DNA of 64,000 bases from Stenopsyche tienmushanensis (Eukaryota; Arthropoda; Insecta; Trichoptera; Stenopsychidae): positions 558,001 through 622,000 of the forward strand of contig WACJ01000187.1 in the NCBI GenBank assembly GCA_008973525.1, read 5' to 3'. This document shows, in pieces, positions 27,001 through 38,509 of this stretch. How positions within the stretch are numbered: position 1 is the stretch's first letter; each line of letters begins with the position of its first letter. The notes below the pieces were generated by a model. The model was not told where the DNA came from and did not search any database. It saw only the letters and a list, made by a program, of their open reading frames with translations. Made by a program: the position numbers and the translations under genes.

Positions 27001-30000
27001 TATGAAGAAAATAAATTATTACTACTTTTAAACTATTATTCTTAAAATTACCGTCAATCATTTATATTAGTTCAATATTTTATTTTTGAATGACAGTCTT
27101 GAAAACATCACGGTTAAAATTATTTAATTTATGGACTGCACACAGTCTTATAGTCTTATACTGCATACGGTCTTATAGTCTGTAGTTCTAGATAGGATAT
27201 ATATGTATAAAATAAACAATACCTCTTGAAACCACCATTTGATATTGAAATAATGCGGATATGCACATATTTTGCATTTCATTATTATTGATTGACTTTC
27301 AAATACCAATAAATGCAGAGAGTTTATTTTGTGTATTGATTGATTATATTTTAAAGAACACATGTAATATTCTTTGAACATTTTTTCCACCATGAAAGCA
27401 TTTGTGATACCTGTAAATTTAATAAGTTGTAAAATACAGCTGATTTAACATTTAATAAAATACTTATTAATCTACAAAAATATTTAGAAGTCAGATTAGT
27501 CATAGCAAAGGTCGACATAAAAAATATCGTCTGGCTACGATCTCATTACAGGAAGAATGATAAAGGGCTCTATAAGTAATAATTAAGTTATTAGCAAATA
27601 TTAAGAGCATAAATTAATTTAAATTTGTTGCTACAAATAAATTATGTTTTTAATAATTATTACCGTCAAATTTAGTGTTGTTTAACTCGCTCAAATTTTC
27701 TTCGTTTATTATCTTTTTATTTATTCTTTCGCCCATTATAAACACAAATGTAACACAAAAAGTGACTTTTATGAACGAACACATTTTTATGAAATTATTT
27801 ATTGTTATTTCTAAACAGAATGTTCTCATTTGTTTCAATTTAAAAAAATATGATTTATAATTAATTTTTAATTCTACAAGCTCTTATAAAAATCCATTCA
27901 GCGGATGGAATGAATAGTTATTTTGTATTAAAAAGTAATTCTTTGAAGATTTCGTTTCAGATCACATTAAATATGATTTTAATATGAAATTTGCATTTCA
28001 GGAAATATCTCTTGGTCCTCAGCCTACCCCCGAAATGGAAGCATTAGCAAGAGATATGGAACAGTTGGCTAGAGAACGATTGGCTTTAGAATCAGAAGTC
28101 AATGCAAAAGAACAGAGCATCCGTGTAAAAACAAGTGAAGCAGACAGTTTACAGGTAAAAGGAATATTCCATCCATCCCTGTATTGAAATATCAATAAGG
28201 GCTTTAATTCATCTCGTTTTTTATTTCTTTTTATGATAGAGCGAATTAGATACATTAGCTGCAACACTAAAACAATTAGAAAATCAACGAGGAGAAGCAC
28301 AAAAAAGGTTAAACGACTTACAGGCTCAGGTATTATTTTTGTTTAATCTAGTATATAATATGAATGTAATATTTCAGTTGTGATTATAATAATATCATTA
28401 AAAAATATTGCAGGTTGAAAAATTACGCTTACAAGCCAATACACAAGAATCTGCTGTAAAAAGTGCTGAAACAGAAGCTGCTTCCAGGAGAGAAGCAGTG
28501 CAAGGTTTAAAGAGACAAGAGCAACAACTTGAAGAAGAACTCAAACAACAAAATTCTAAAGTAGATTCCCTGAATGATGAATTACAGCAGTCAGTACTTG
28601 CTATAAGTCAGGTAAAAATGATGTCTATAATAAAATATAATCAACTGCAATACACTTGATAATTTTATTAAACTGATAATGTTAATTTAGGCAAATTTAA
28701 AAATCACTCATTTGGAAGAACAAGAATTACAAGCGTCAACAGCAGCAGACGCAGTGGCAAATGCTTTATCGGGAGGACCTGCTCCGTCACAACAATACCT
28801 TAATCTTTCTCCACCCCTTTCTCCGACTCGCCTTGCAAGGATGGTTCAAGGATCTACGCCAAATAATTTGGTATGGCACAAAAAGATCCTTTCGAGAAAC
28901 TCAATACATTTGCACACAATCGCTTGAATTTCTTTAACGGTTTTCCCATTTTAGGATAGTTCATCAGACGCTGATGCATTTGGAAGTATGAACGGTCCCA
29001 AAGGCACTAATAGTTCTTTCGCTGATCCATTCAAAGATGATCCATTTGCTAGCAAATCAGGCGCTGATGATCCATTTGCTGCTCCATTTTCATCGAATAA
29101 AGCCAGCGTAAGTTGCATAATAAAATTCTTATCAATCTTTAATCCTATCGGACCAGGAAATTGTGAGACGGAGACGAGTGTTCTCGCGTCTCATTATACA
29201 CTCGTGCATCGATGGCAAAGTCGTGCCGTAAAAGTACCCCTATATTATATTGCTATTGTCGGATAAGCTATTAAGCTCTTTAACAAAGATAAGACGACTT
29301 TCAGTTCAGTGTTGTCTTGAAAACAGACGTTTGTTTTGATAATTTAGATACTCGTATCATTCTTATCATTAACCAATATTGTTATTCCCCCTTGACTGTT
29401 CTGGAGTGGCGTCATTAGCCAAGTATCACCACTCCTTTGCAAATCTACTCCTTCAGAATTAAACTGGCAGGCTTGCATGGTAACCCTGTCTTTTCAAGTT
29501 GAACATTAAGAAATATTCCAAAGAAATGAATGAATATTGTGTGCTATCAACAGTGTTAAGGTTCATTTAATGAGCTTGGTTCGTATCGAGCTTGTTACAA
29601 GCTGCGGCGGAGCTGACAGAAAAGTGGATTTACATTAGAGCGTGCTATATGTGCTTTCCGGTTCGAAAGGGTTAAAGATTTAAAATATTATTTCTATAAA
29701 TACCATCTGTACACACAAAAATGTGTGCTAAATTTTATATTTACTCAAACATATTTATTCAACATTTTGTATACAGATATCGCTAATGTTTTATTTATAG
29801 GGAGGTTTTACATCGGATCCATTTGCTAGCAGTTTTGGAAGTGGCACTCCTGATCCATTCGGAGGGGATGCATTTGAAAGCACAAAAGACAATAAAACTA
29901 AAGTAGATGATGTAAGTTAACTGACCACACTTTGATTGAGGAAGATTCGCTAAACTCGATTCATTTATATTATTATGTTTATTATGACTATGTTTAGATT

Positions 30001-33000
30001 TCATGTTTGTATATTTATTTTGTTTCAGAGTAAAGATCCTTTCGGATGTGATCCATTTGCTATTCTTCATGCACCAACAAGGGATGGATCATCACCTACC
30101 CCGTCACTTCCTCCTAAAAAGCATAAGCAGCCACCGCCACGTCCTGCGCCTCCTCGCCCACAACAACCGGCACAGGGTGCTTTTAATGCTGACTTTTCTA
30201 ATTTCAATAATAAAGTAAGTCTTTGATTTTATTTATTTTTTATTCGATAGTTTGAAGTATGTTTATCAATGGTTTATAATATTTATATTCTGATTGATAT
30301 TTTTGAATTAACAAATGTTTTTTTAAAGACAAAATTTTGTGCATATATTTCTCCGCTAATATGAATTATATCTACATTACTTATTTAATCTTTGTATAAC
30401 AATATGAATGCACTGGCTCTTTAAAAAATCAAGTTGAATTATTGTATGTAATTTACAAGCATGAATTTTAAGTAAAAAATAATAATTGTGGATTTGGTAT
30501 GTGGTTCTTTAAGTATGGGGATTTTTTAGTATTATATTTTAATGAAATTAATATGGCAAAAAGTCCTATAATTGGGAATATTTATCCATTAAAAAAGTCA
30601 TATTTTTTATCATTTGATAAAATCATACTCAATTTTAAAGTTGAGTTAATAATTTCCATAAAGGTTGGCATAATTTAATATGCCGTAATATAATTACAAT
30701 TAACATTATGCATAGGTAATTCAATAGATCCTAGTATGCATGTATATTTTCATACATAAAAAAGTATCAATGCTTACATTCAACATTCTGAAACATACGT
30801 ACCATAATAAAAAAGCGTAGACAAATGTAATCGATTATATAATTTCAGTTAATGAGGATTTCATTCAATGTTTATCTGAATTAATATATATATTTTTTGT
30901 GGATGTAGTGTTTCCTTTATTGGTTGCTTTTTAAACAACATATATAAAATGTATAGTTTTAAATAATATCTATAAATTTTCTTTGAATATATTTATATAT
31001 TGTTACTAAGTCTAGCAACTGAGGGGTCTATTTTCTGAGCTATTTATTTTCTAGATGATTTATGATCCCACACCGTCCCTTGAAAATTATTATTAGCATT
31101 ATGCATTATTTTTGTATGAAAAAATGACTGCATAATGCAGACGTGTCCATCGAAGCATTCATCAATATTAGACCGATAGATGAATAAGTTTACCAATTTT
31201 CCGGCTAAAATTGTGATTACTTATAAGATATATGACAATTTTTGTGAAAAAAATGTGTTTTTACAATTTTGCTGCAACCCGTAGCCAATGTGTTTTTTGG
31301 GATCAACTTTATGAAGATTTTCTCTCAACCGTGTATCCTGTTGCTAATTAGTTAACAAATATAAATATATTTTACTAGAAAATCTAATAAATGCATCACT
31401 CAATAAGTTTGTAGAATTTTTTTAATTTTAAACTTTTTTCTTCCTCGGTTGGGGTCGTTTTAAAAAAATCATCCTACAAACTTATCGAATGATGATTTAA
31501 AATATTAAAATAATGTTTTCCTTTTTTCTTTGGTGTAATATTTTTTTTCAGTTTTTATTTATGTCGTGTATTAAGAAGAATCTTATCTCTTAAATACATG
31601 CAATTGCTTCGTTTTTTAATATTTTTTAATTATACGATAAAATTTTAATTTTCTTTTATTTTTCAGTGTTTTTTTTTCTCTCTATTTTTAGACAAAAGCT
31701 TAGATAGTTGTCTTATACGTCATAGGCTTATAGACTGAGAGCTGGCAGCATATATTGAAGGTCATCCGACGTGTGTGAATTATTAAATAGTTGTGTTCTG
31801 ATGTGTTTCTGGGCTATCATGACAGTCTGGGGCGACTGAGTGCCTCCTCATGATTTTCACAAGATAGTGTGTCTTGTTGAGTTTTTATAACTTTATCTCC
31901 GTCAACCTCGAATCGATAACAATATTCATAAACGTAAACTATTTATTATAAGGTATTTATTCCAACTTTAAAAAAATGACATAATTTTCTGGTTGGCTTC
32001 AGCAAGTTTGAACCAGTCTGGTAGTATCTTAACAAGCAGTAAATAGTCTGGTAATACTTATAAATGATTGCTTATATTACTAATTTATAGAATATAAAAA
32101 AAAAAACTACTTAGACAGTATGACTTAAGTGTGTTGAATTTGAACTCAGTCGCCAGACTGTCATAATGATAGTCTAGAAACACGCCAGAACACAATTAAA
32201 TGATTCACATGTGTTAGATGACCCTCAATTTTTGCTGCCAGCTCTCGGTATATTATGTCATAAGACTGTTTTCAATCATTTGTCAAAAAATATTTTGTCA
32301 TTTCAACCTTTACAAATACATATTTTTTCTATGTATTGTATAAGCTTATTTTTGAAGAATTCTCTTAATAAGTGGTTCGTTTTTTAAACATTAGAATACT
32401 GAATATTGTTTTTAACTCCGTAAGGCGCCGTCCTGCGCTGCAGAAATTTTGGTACATTTTGTAATTGTAAATTTTGGGAAAAAGACATGCAATTTTGCGC
32501 TTATAATATTAAAATTATAGATAATAGAGGATTTGGAAGGATCTTGATTTTTGGGGAATTGAAAGGAATCCATTATTTTTCAATAATGTGTAAATTATAA
32601 TCTTTTACAGTCCCAGTAAGTTATGAATATTATATTTCCTATTATTAAAACTTCTGTATCTGATACTAACAAGGCACGATTATTTATCTGTTATATTTTT
32701 TATCTGACGCTAATTTATAAGGCGTGTTTTCTCAAATGAGATTTTTTATAAAATATTGGATTTCTTACTGATATACCTGATGGCCAATAATTTTCCAAAT
32801 TTGTTTTAATATAAACAGTTAATATTTTGCCTTTCACTTTATTCAAAAGTAAAAATTTTATTGCATGTGTACTGTATATTACAAAATTTATAAACTATAA
32901 CAATAATCTTGAAAAATAAATTGGAAACCTGATTATCCAAACTAATTTCTGACTAAGCAATAAATTCTTGCCCCTCATTGCAAAATAAACATTTTTTCAA

Positions 33001-35324
33001 TAATTACGTGTGGAATGTTTAATGTAAACAATCATTTCTTATCTTTCAAATTGTGCCGATTAATTTCACAACAACCATCTGGATAATTGGATTTCCATTT
33101 TTAGTTGAACTTGAATAGAATTTACTGACTCTATATTTGATTGATAAAAATAATGGCTTTTACTTGTTTACTTGTAATCTCTGGTCTTGTGTTCATGCTA
33201 GCAGCGAAAGTAAATATAGGTATGCATGAACATATTCTATATACTAATTCTACGTATTTGTTTGTTTCGCAAATTATTTAAACGTATTTCGCTTTTGCAT
33301 TGATCGTGGTCACACTTTTGAACAATCCACATTGCTATCTTAAAGCGTTTATCTTAGGCACTAGATCCATTTTAATGAATAATTTACTTGATAATTTCCA
33401 CACATTTCATGTTCGTTCAGAGCACATTTTCAACGCACGGATAAATAGTATTAGTTGCAAAAATATAACTGACCGTAATACATTTTCAAATTGGGTGTAA
33501 AATTCTGCGTCAATTTAATTTATTTTATAAGTTTTTTTTAAAAAATACATTAATAATTTTCTTTTCTTTAAATTTCAGTTTATTTTTATTTTTATTTCAG
33601 ATTAAGTTTATTTGCCCAACACCCCCTCCCAATTTTTTGTTATATATTTATATTATTTTTTGCTTTTCATATAGGTTTTGCTGTTTTGGCTGTTTTCCTT
33701 AAAGTTTTTCACCTGCAAGTATTTTGTTCAGTATTTTTTGTTTCTAGATTTTAATTTAAAAACCTTGTTTAAAATTTAAAAATTACTTAGTTCGTGAATA
33801 TTGCATATTTTTGGAAGTAGGATTATTAAAGAGATTAATTATGTCGTAATTTAAAAAATGCTTAGAAGTATGTGTAGCTGTTTTGTCTCGAATAACATTA
33901 CAGAATGAGTATATTTTTTTGTAATTGCACATATCTTTGTTGTTTTGTTAATTGTCATAAATTTACTGCATGATATAAAAGTATTTTTGCAATAGTAATC
34001 TCGATATATCCGAATAGTATTAATACTTACAAATACTGAAAATCGTATTTATATAAATTTTAATATAAAAAATATCTTCTTTCACCCTGTTGCTTTTATT
34101 ATTTTAATAAAGCACATTGTTTTGATTCAATTCAGTAATACAATAAAAAGTGTCGAGCATAATTTCAAATTTAATAATTAAAATCTAGAAGCAATTGATT
34201 TAATGTTAATAATTATGTTTTGTGTTCTTTCTCTTCATTTTTTCAGCTTTAAAGGGAGGGGGGGGCTAACGTTGAGAACTCCGCCAGATGACCTGCTTTC
34301 CATCTTCTGTTGAGCTGATTTAATCATGAAATGACATTAAATATATCCACTTTATGTATATACTCATCAAATGAACTACAATAAATCTACCTTATGTGTT
34401 CAGTTATCAACCAAAGGATCGACACCAATGCGCCCACCCAGCAACAGTTATAAGGTGAAAACTGCAATGGACTTTACAGAAGATCCCTTCAGAGATTATA
34501 GATACGAAGACCCATACAATTTAGAAGATCCCTTTGCCGATGTTACAGATGCAAACAAGAATATTAAAGGAAAAATAGAGGCTAATAAAATTCCGTTAGA
34601 CGCATTCAATATGTCAGATCCAGGATTTAAAAATAAGAATGCCAATAAAAATAACAATTTTTCAGCTTTCGAATCTGACGATTTCTTCTCTTGGGAATCG
34701 AAAAATAATACCAGTATTAATAACAATGATTTTTCCGGTGGCAGACAATCAGTTCCGCTTCCTTTAAACGACCCGTTCAATAAAAGTGGGCGTGTTTCGG
34801 CTCCTCTTTCTAAAAACAATAACAATAATCAAACATGGTCAGCTTGGGATAATAATGGCGGAGAAGGAGGTTGGGCTGCCAGTGACGACAATTGGGCTAC
34901 TGGAGACTCAAGTTGGGGAAAAACTCCACCGACATTAAACAACAGCAAAATCAATAACAACGACCAACCTAGCAAATCGTCCTCCAGCAAAAATAAATAT
35001 TACGAACCGTGGACAAAAAATGACATGAAATCGACCGAAAAAGATAAATCTTCCCTTAAGAAAGAAAAATCTCCCAAATCAGGAAATAAGTATACCAGAC
35101 CGTTCAGTCAGGGTTTGTCTTGGGGTAGTTTGGGTAGAAGTAAAAATAAATCCAGTAATAGTAATTTAACGGTTCCGCCGGCGACAAATTTGCCCACGGA
35201 AGAACAGCAATTAGAGTGGGCAGCCGCCGAAGGAAAGAGATTAGAAGAAGAAAGAAGGAAGCGACGAGAACAAGAAGAAAGAGAACTGCAAATCGCTATG
35301 GCTCTCAGCATAGGAAATCAATAA
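18054..35324 (+). CDS. Eps-15: Eps15 endocytic adaptor (three EH domains, coiled coil, DPF repeats, UIM)
   Basis: Seventeen exons, all phase 0 except 8/9, give 1057 residues: 18054-18080, 18554-18598, 18824-18958, 19042-19140, 20011-20148, 20303-20413, 22855-23151, 23606-23766, 24452-24620, 28002-28154, 28240-28329, 28414-28611, 28691-28870, 28955-29107, 29801-29911, 30029-30214, 34404-35324. EH domains lie at about 16-100 (KVWDLSD), 118-215 ([19 protein letters not shown], a good EF-hand loop) and 288-375 ([15 protein letters not shown]). A Pro-rich linker follows EH2; a coiled coil spans about 397-560; about ten DPF AP-2-binding motifs follow; a ubiquitin-interacting motif ([12 protein letters not shown]) ends the protein. 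Eps15 binds NPF cargo adaptors and AP-2 at clathrin-coated pits and functions at insect synapses. Two weak points are the exon 9 donor (gtttttt) and the last acceptor, which is placed by frame. Confidence 0.93.
20825..21055 (+). repeat. Two tandem copies of the LINE/SINE-tail-like repeat
   Basis: Two successive blocks (about 20825-20945 and 20945-21055) each contain caataagt, ttttatcg.aat, a gg tatggcagcgcat core and atacgaacaaac followed by a T/A tail. They match the copies at 735-850 and 15484-15620. They lie in Eps15 intron 6. Confidence 0.6.
21757..22718 (+). mobile_element. Internally deleted mariner element with nested LINE fragment
   Basis: Terminal inverted repeats (tacagggtacattcaatta at 21759-21777 and attgaatgcaccctgta at 22701-22717) are flanked by TA, the Tc1/mariner target. 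The left part encodes [14 protein letters not shown], then [11 protein letters not shown], a mariner transposase N-terminus. After an internal deletion the frame shows an [13 protein letters not shown] motif (about 22030) and [11 protein letters not shown] (about 22110), the second and third catalytic-Asp regions of D,D34D transposases. A minus-strand LINE fragment interrupts the right end. The element is in Eps15 intron 6. Confidence 0.85.
22290..22680 (-). pseudogene. Non-LTR retrotransposon reverse transcriptase C-terminal fragment
   Basis: The minus-strand reading [19 protein letters not shown], then DRVPQTI and [14 protein letters not shown], then RRKWRQ, is the typical end of LINE endonuclease-reverse transcriptase proteins (RRL.WAGH.ARM...GRP...W...V..D). 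It is truncated at the 5' side and nested inside the mariner element of Eps15 intron 6, in the orientation opposite to Eps15. Confidence 0.8.
24147..24174 (+). repeat. Poly(T) tract
   Basis: A run of about 25 thymidines lies in Eps15 intron 8, upstream of exon 9. It may be the tail of a minus-strand retrosequence or a simple repeat; no element body is recognisable next to it. Confidence 0.7.
24726..24915. mobile_element. Short mariner-type MITE with ~30-bp inverted repeats
   Basis: The ends atagactgtctcgttaggaa (from 24726) and ttcctaatgggacaatctaa (to 24915) are near-perfect inverted repeats flanked by TA. The core is non-coding. The TIR resembles that of the mariner copy at 55155-56066 (atagattgtct...). 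It lies in Eps15 intron 9. Confidence 0.75.
25202..25407 (+). repeat. Inverted copy of exon 2 of the nested FAM187-like gene
   Basis: Read on the plus strand, this is the end of intron 1, the acceptor (tttacag, 25247-25253) and most of exon 2 of the minus-strand Ig gene. It matches the minus strand of 27235-27462 at roughly 95% by eye, with one ~22-base gap that removes the codons around the first Ig cysteine. The copy cannot encode the domain. It is followed by a mariner-type TIR end (aatgggacaatctaa, 25403-25417) and by the stop codon of the Ig gene. Confidence 0.9.
25421..27784 (-). CDS. FAM187-like two-Ig-domain type I membrane protein, nested in Eps15 intron 9
   Basis: Nine exons: 27664-27784, 27223-27410, 26971-26979 (microexon, tentative), 26574-26726, 26255-26465, 26082-26188, 25876-26021, 25646-25798, 25421-25580. 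They give 415 residues, close to FAM187A length. The chosen ATG gives a signal peptide ([18 protein letters not shown]); an in-frame ATG at 27838 is the alternative. Ig1 has Cys86, Trp99 (IKWWFQE) and Cys144 (GIYFCSSG). A linker motif [12 protein letters not shown], then YGICYIK, and MPCTSRFLP match FAM187. Ig2 has Cys310 (IKLNCPG), Trp322 and Cys364 (YSCW). A hydrophobic segment (about 390-412) precedes a short basic tail. It is probably a surface protein; no function is assigned. The exon 4 donor (gtaaaag) and the microexon are the least certain junctions. The start lies only ~220 bases from Eps15 exon 10. Confidence 0.8.
29252..29676. repeat. Unclassified dispersed repeat, copy 2 (Eps15 intron 14)
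   Basis: This is the second copy of the block at 14236-14724, in the same orientation on the plus strand, with the same start (gctattgtcggataagct) and end (gttcgaaagggttaaa). It has diverged by many substitutions and lacks ~40 internal bases. It is non-coding. Confidence 0.8.
31394..31496. mobile_element. ~100-bp foldback element (mini MITE)
   Basis: The sequence catcactcaataagtttgta (from 31394) returns as the inverted tacaaacttatcgaatgatg near 31473-31492, with the two arms continuing into complementary T-rich/A-rich runs around a short core. It looks like two Tc1/mariner-type ends joined almost back to back. It lies in Eps15 intron 16. Confidence 0.65.
31692..32290. mobile_element. Foldback element with ~145-bp terminal inverted repeats
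   Basis: The left arm (about 31692-31845) contains gagagctggcagca, ggtcatc, gtgtgaat, gtgttctg, gtgtttctg and atgacagtctgg. The right arm (about 32138-32290) contains the same blocks inverted (ccagactgtcat, tagaaacacgccagaacaca, attcacatgtgtta, gatgaccctca, tgctgccagctctc). The ~290-base centre is AT-rich and non-coding. Long arms and no coding capacity fit a foldback-type non-autonomous DNA transposon. It is in the 4.2-kb Eps15 intron 16. Confidence 0.8.
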
Positions 35325-36286
35325 TATATATATATATCATGCAAGTATTGTAAAATCATTATATATTAATAACTTAAAAACCATTATTGCTTATTTAGAT
35401 TATTGATGATTTGACATGTCACCGATGTTTTCTACGTGTACATTATTATTTATTTCAACATTTATACATAGTCGTATTTGAAAACAGTATACGTGTAATT
35501 TACATTGAAAGGTTTTCTCCTTTGTTTTGTGATTTATCTACGAGCGTTATTTTCTTACATTCCTTATAATTGCCGTGTTGAATAGCATTTAATTTTTAAT
35601 CACCATTTTTTTTTTAAATTCAAACTAATATGATGCCGCAGTCTCATAAATGAAAAATTATTCGAAGTCCATTATTTACGCGAATTTATTGCGTCTATGT
35701 AATGGATTTTATAATCACGAAGCATGTTATGTATACTAATAATAAAAGATTGTGAGATTGGCTCAATATTTTTCATGCATCTCAAATGGAAGTTTTCGAT
35801 TAAAAGATCGTCATACATAGTTATTAAAGACGAAAATCTTGATTTTTATATATTTAATCAGCTTTTAAATCAATTTTAGTTGCGTTGACACGTTTTTGAC
35901 TTTTTTAATAAAGGCGTCTATAATTCAAGGCAATATATATTATTTATTTTAAATTATTATGTTAATGTATAAATGATTATTTTTGGTTTATTAAACCCCA
36001 ATCAATAAAATGCTCAGACTCAAATACATTCATAGGAAATATTGTTTGCAAGTTTTGCGTTCTTTAAAACTGTTTTGTAAAATGTGATTTAGTATTTAAA
36101 AATACACTCTTTATTCATGTTAAAATTATTTTTTTAATATTTATTTTCGCAGATAACAAAAGACAAAAATTCGATTATTATTTATATGAATTATTGTATG
36201 CATAACAATGACAATTCTTACATCGAACAAATGTGATGAAATTGTAATTCTTTTAAATTTGAATATTTTACTCGCTATCTTTTAAG

Positions 36287-36586
36287 TCTATAACCTTTAC
36301 GTTGCCCATGACGTGTCTTGGTCGTCGTAAAATTATTGCGCGCGTATTAGGGTGGTCTATTAGTATTTTTTCAATCTTTTGAAACAATATTTAGGAAGTC
36401 GCTACCATGTTTTAATGTCATATAAAAAATTAAGAATTAGGAAAGAATTAAGAAAGGGTTTTTCAAAGAATCTTATGGTAGCGACTTTCTAAAATCTTTT
36501 TTTTTAAAGTAAAAAATATGACGGGATGACCGCCCGCATTAAAAATTCCGACGATTCATGATTTTGCCATGGGCGCTTAAACGTTA
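36287..36586. mobile_element. ~300-bp MITE-like foldback element
   Basis: The outer arms (tataacctttacgttgccca at the left, tgggcgcttaaacgttata at the right) are imperfect inverted repeats. Inner arms (tttaggaagtcgctaccat at about 36390-36410 and atggtagcgactttctaaa at about 36475-36495) are nearly perfect. The whole segment can fold on itself and has no coding potential. Target duplications are not clear. Confidence 0.6.
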
Positions 36587-38509
36587 TAGCGATGATCGAT
36601 TCTATTGATTTGTGTTTATTGATTGTTATGTATGAAGATGATTTTATTCAGTTAAGTCTATAAAAGAAAGCAATATAATTTAAAATGTGTGAAAAAAATT
36701 GACAATTGATATTATTAATTTGTATTATATGTTGATTATATTGTCATAGTAATATATATATATTCATCTGTAAGTTTCTTTGTAGTATATATATATATAT
36801 CGAGAGATTATCGAGAGCAATTTAAAAAGTTGATGCTTAGTCGACTGATATGTAATTATAATAAAGGTAACAATAATAATCATAACAATAAATTGGTTAA
36901 TTAAAAACTATATTAATGAAAGCTGGGAACCAAAGATGTAACTGGATCTTTTCTTGTATGAATACTCTCATTTTGCTTAACGACTTGGGTTATGACGTCG
37001 GTTAGAATTGTTGTCATTGGCACGATATATATAGAAAAGTATACACAAATCTTTGAAATTATTCAAATTTAAAGTTAACGGGAAGTCTCACTGTATTAAC
37101 CGAATGTGAAATATATTATATAATATCTTGTTGGTGTTTAAATCCTTGTAAATACTAAATATTATGTAATTATTTTAGATGTGCAAACAGCCTTCCAAAT
37201 GATTATTTTTGTTGTATGCTTTCAATTTAAAGATTTAAATTACTTATCCTTGGATGTTTATATTGTGTCGATTATTTTTTTATTCGTATTCTGTTCTGTC
37301 CGTATATTTTCATTGTGATTTTTTCTAAAATTAACCTAATTATTTATATAAATGTAGAGGATAAAACTATAATCCTTTTGTATTTTATATTAATCAACAA
37401 CAAAATTTTATTGTTAAGAATTATTATGTTTATATTTTACATAGTTAATTGTATAAAATGTTATCGAATGAGTGTTTTTACACTCTTATGAACATAGTTA
37501 TCTATTATTGATAGTTTCTCTTTCGTGTGGCTGCACTCGTGACTATAAATAATACATTGTTAACTCTTTCCTAGGAACATAAAATTAATTATTATTAAAA
37601 AACTGTTGTCAAGTATTTGGTTCTGTCGTTGAGAGATATTTTTATCTTGAGTGCGATAATTAAATGTAAATTCATTATGCTGTGTAAAACGAGAATTATC
37701 GAGTAAGTTATTTAAACCGCTGATATAAACAAATCACTATTAAATGTTGTTGCTAACACATAATATACATAATAGAATTAAATGTGCTTTAACCCATTGA
37801 AAATATAATGTGAAAAGTTGTACGTATTTAAATAAACTAAAGATATCAATAATAGAATAAATAAATTCTATATAAGAAATGATTCGTAGATTTTACATCA
37901 TACGTTATATTAGCATTTCTAATTGTTTAAAACTTTTATATTGCAATAAATAGCTTTTTCATTGCAAAACTACCATAAATCATATCAGTTGCGGTGTTTA
38001 CAACTCTATATAAAAGATCACATTGTTCTGCATTGATTGAAAAGACTTGACAACCGCATTAATATATTCATCTTTCAGCGTTATAAAATTGAAAATAAAT
38101 CTTTAAACGCGCAGATAAGCTCAATTTAAAGATTGTGGAAAATTTTTCTCACAGCAATTGTCATTTTTTTCCGTTGCTATATTATTATAGAGCGTTCTTG
38201 CATCACTAGTATGTTTTATAGAAAATAGCTTAGATCATTTACGAAGTCATATCATAAAATCAGATCACTAAGTGATTATAGTATTTCTAACGATTAAAAG
38301 CAATACCGTCAGTAATTCAGTTTTTTATTTGTGTTACTTTTATTTTTTACATGCAGTAGTCAGCACTTGTAATTATTTGAAATTGTAAAATTTTAGATAT
38401 ACATAATACATATATTGCAAAGGCGACCAGTCAACTAAATGTCATTTTAATTTTATATCCTTTCTACATCGTAAAAACGAGTGTCGAGAATCATTTCGAA
38501 GAATGTGTA

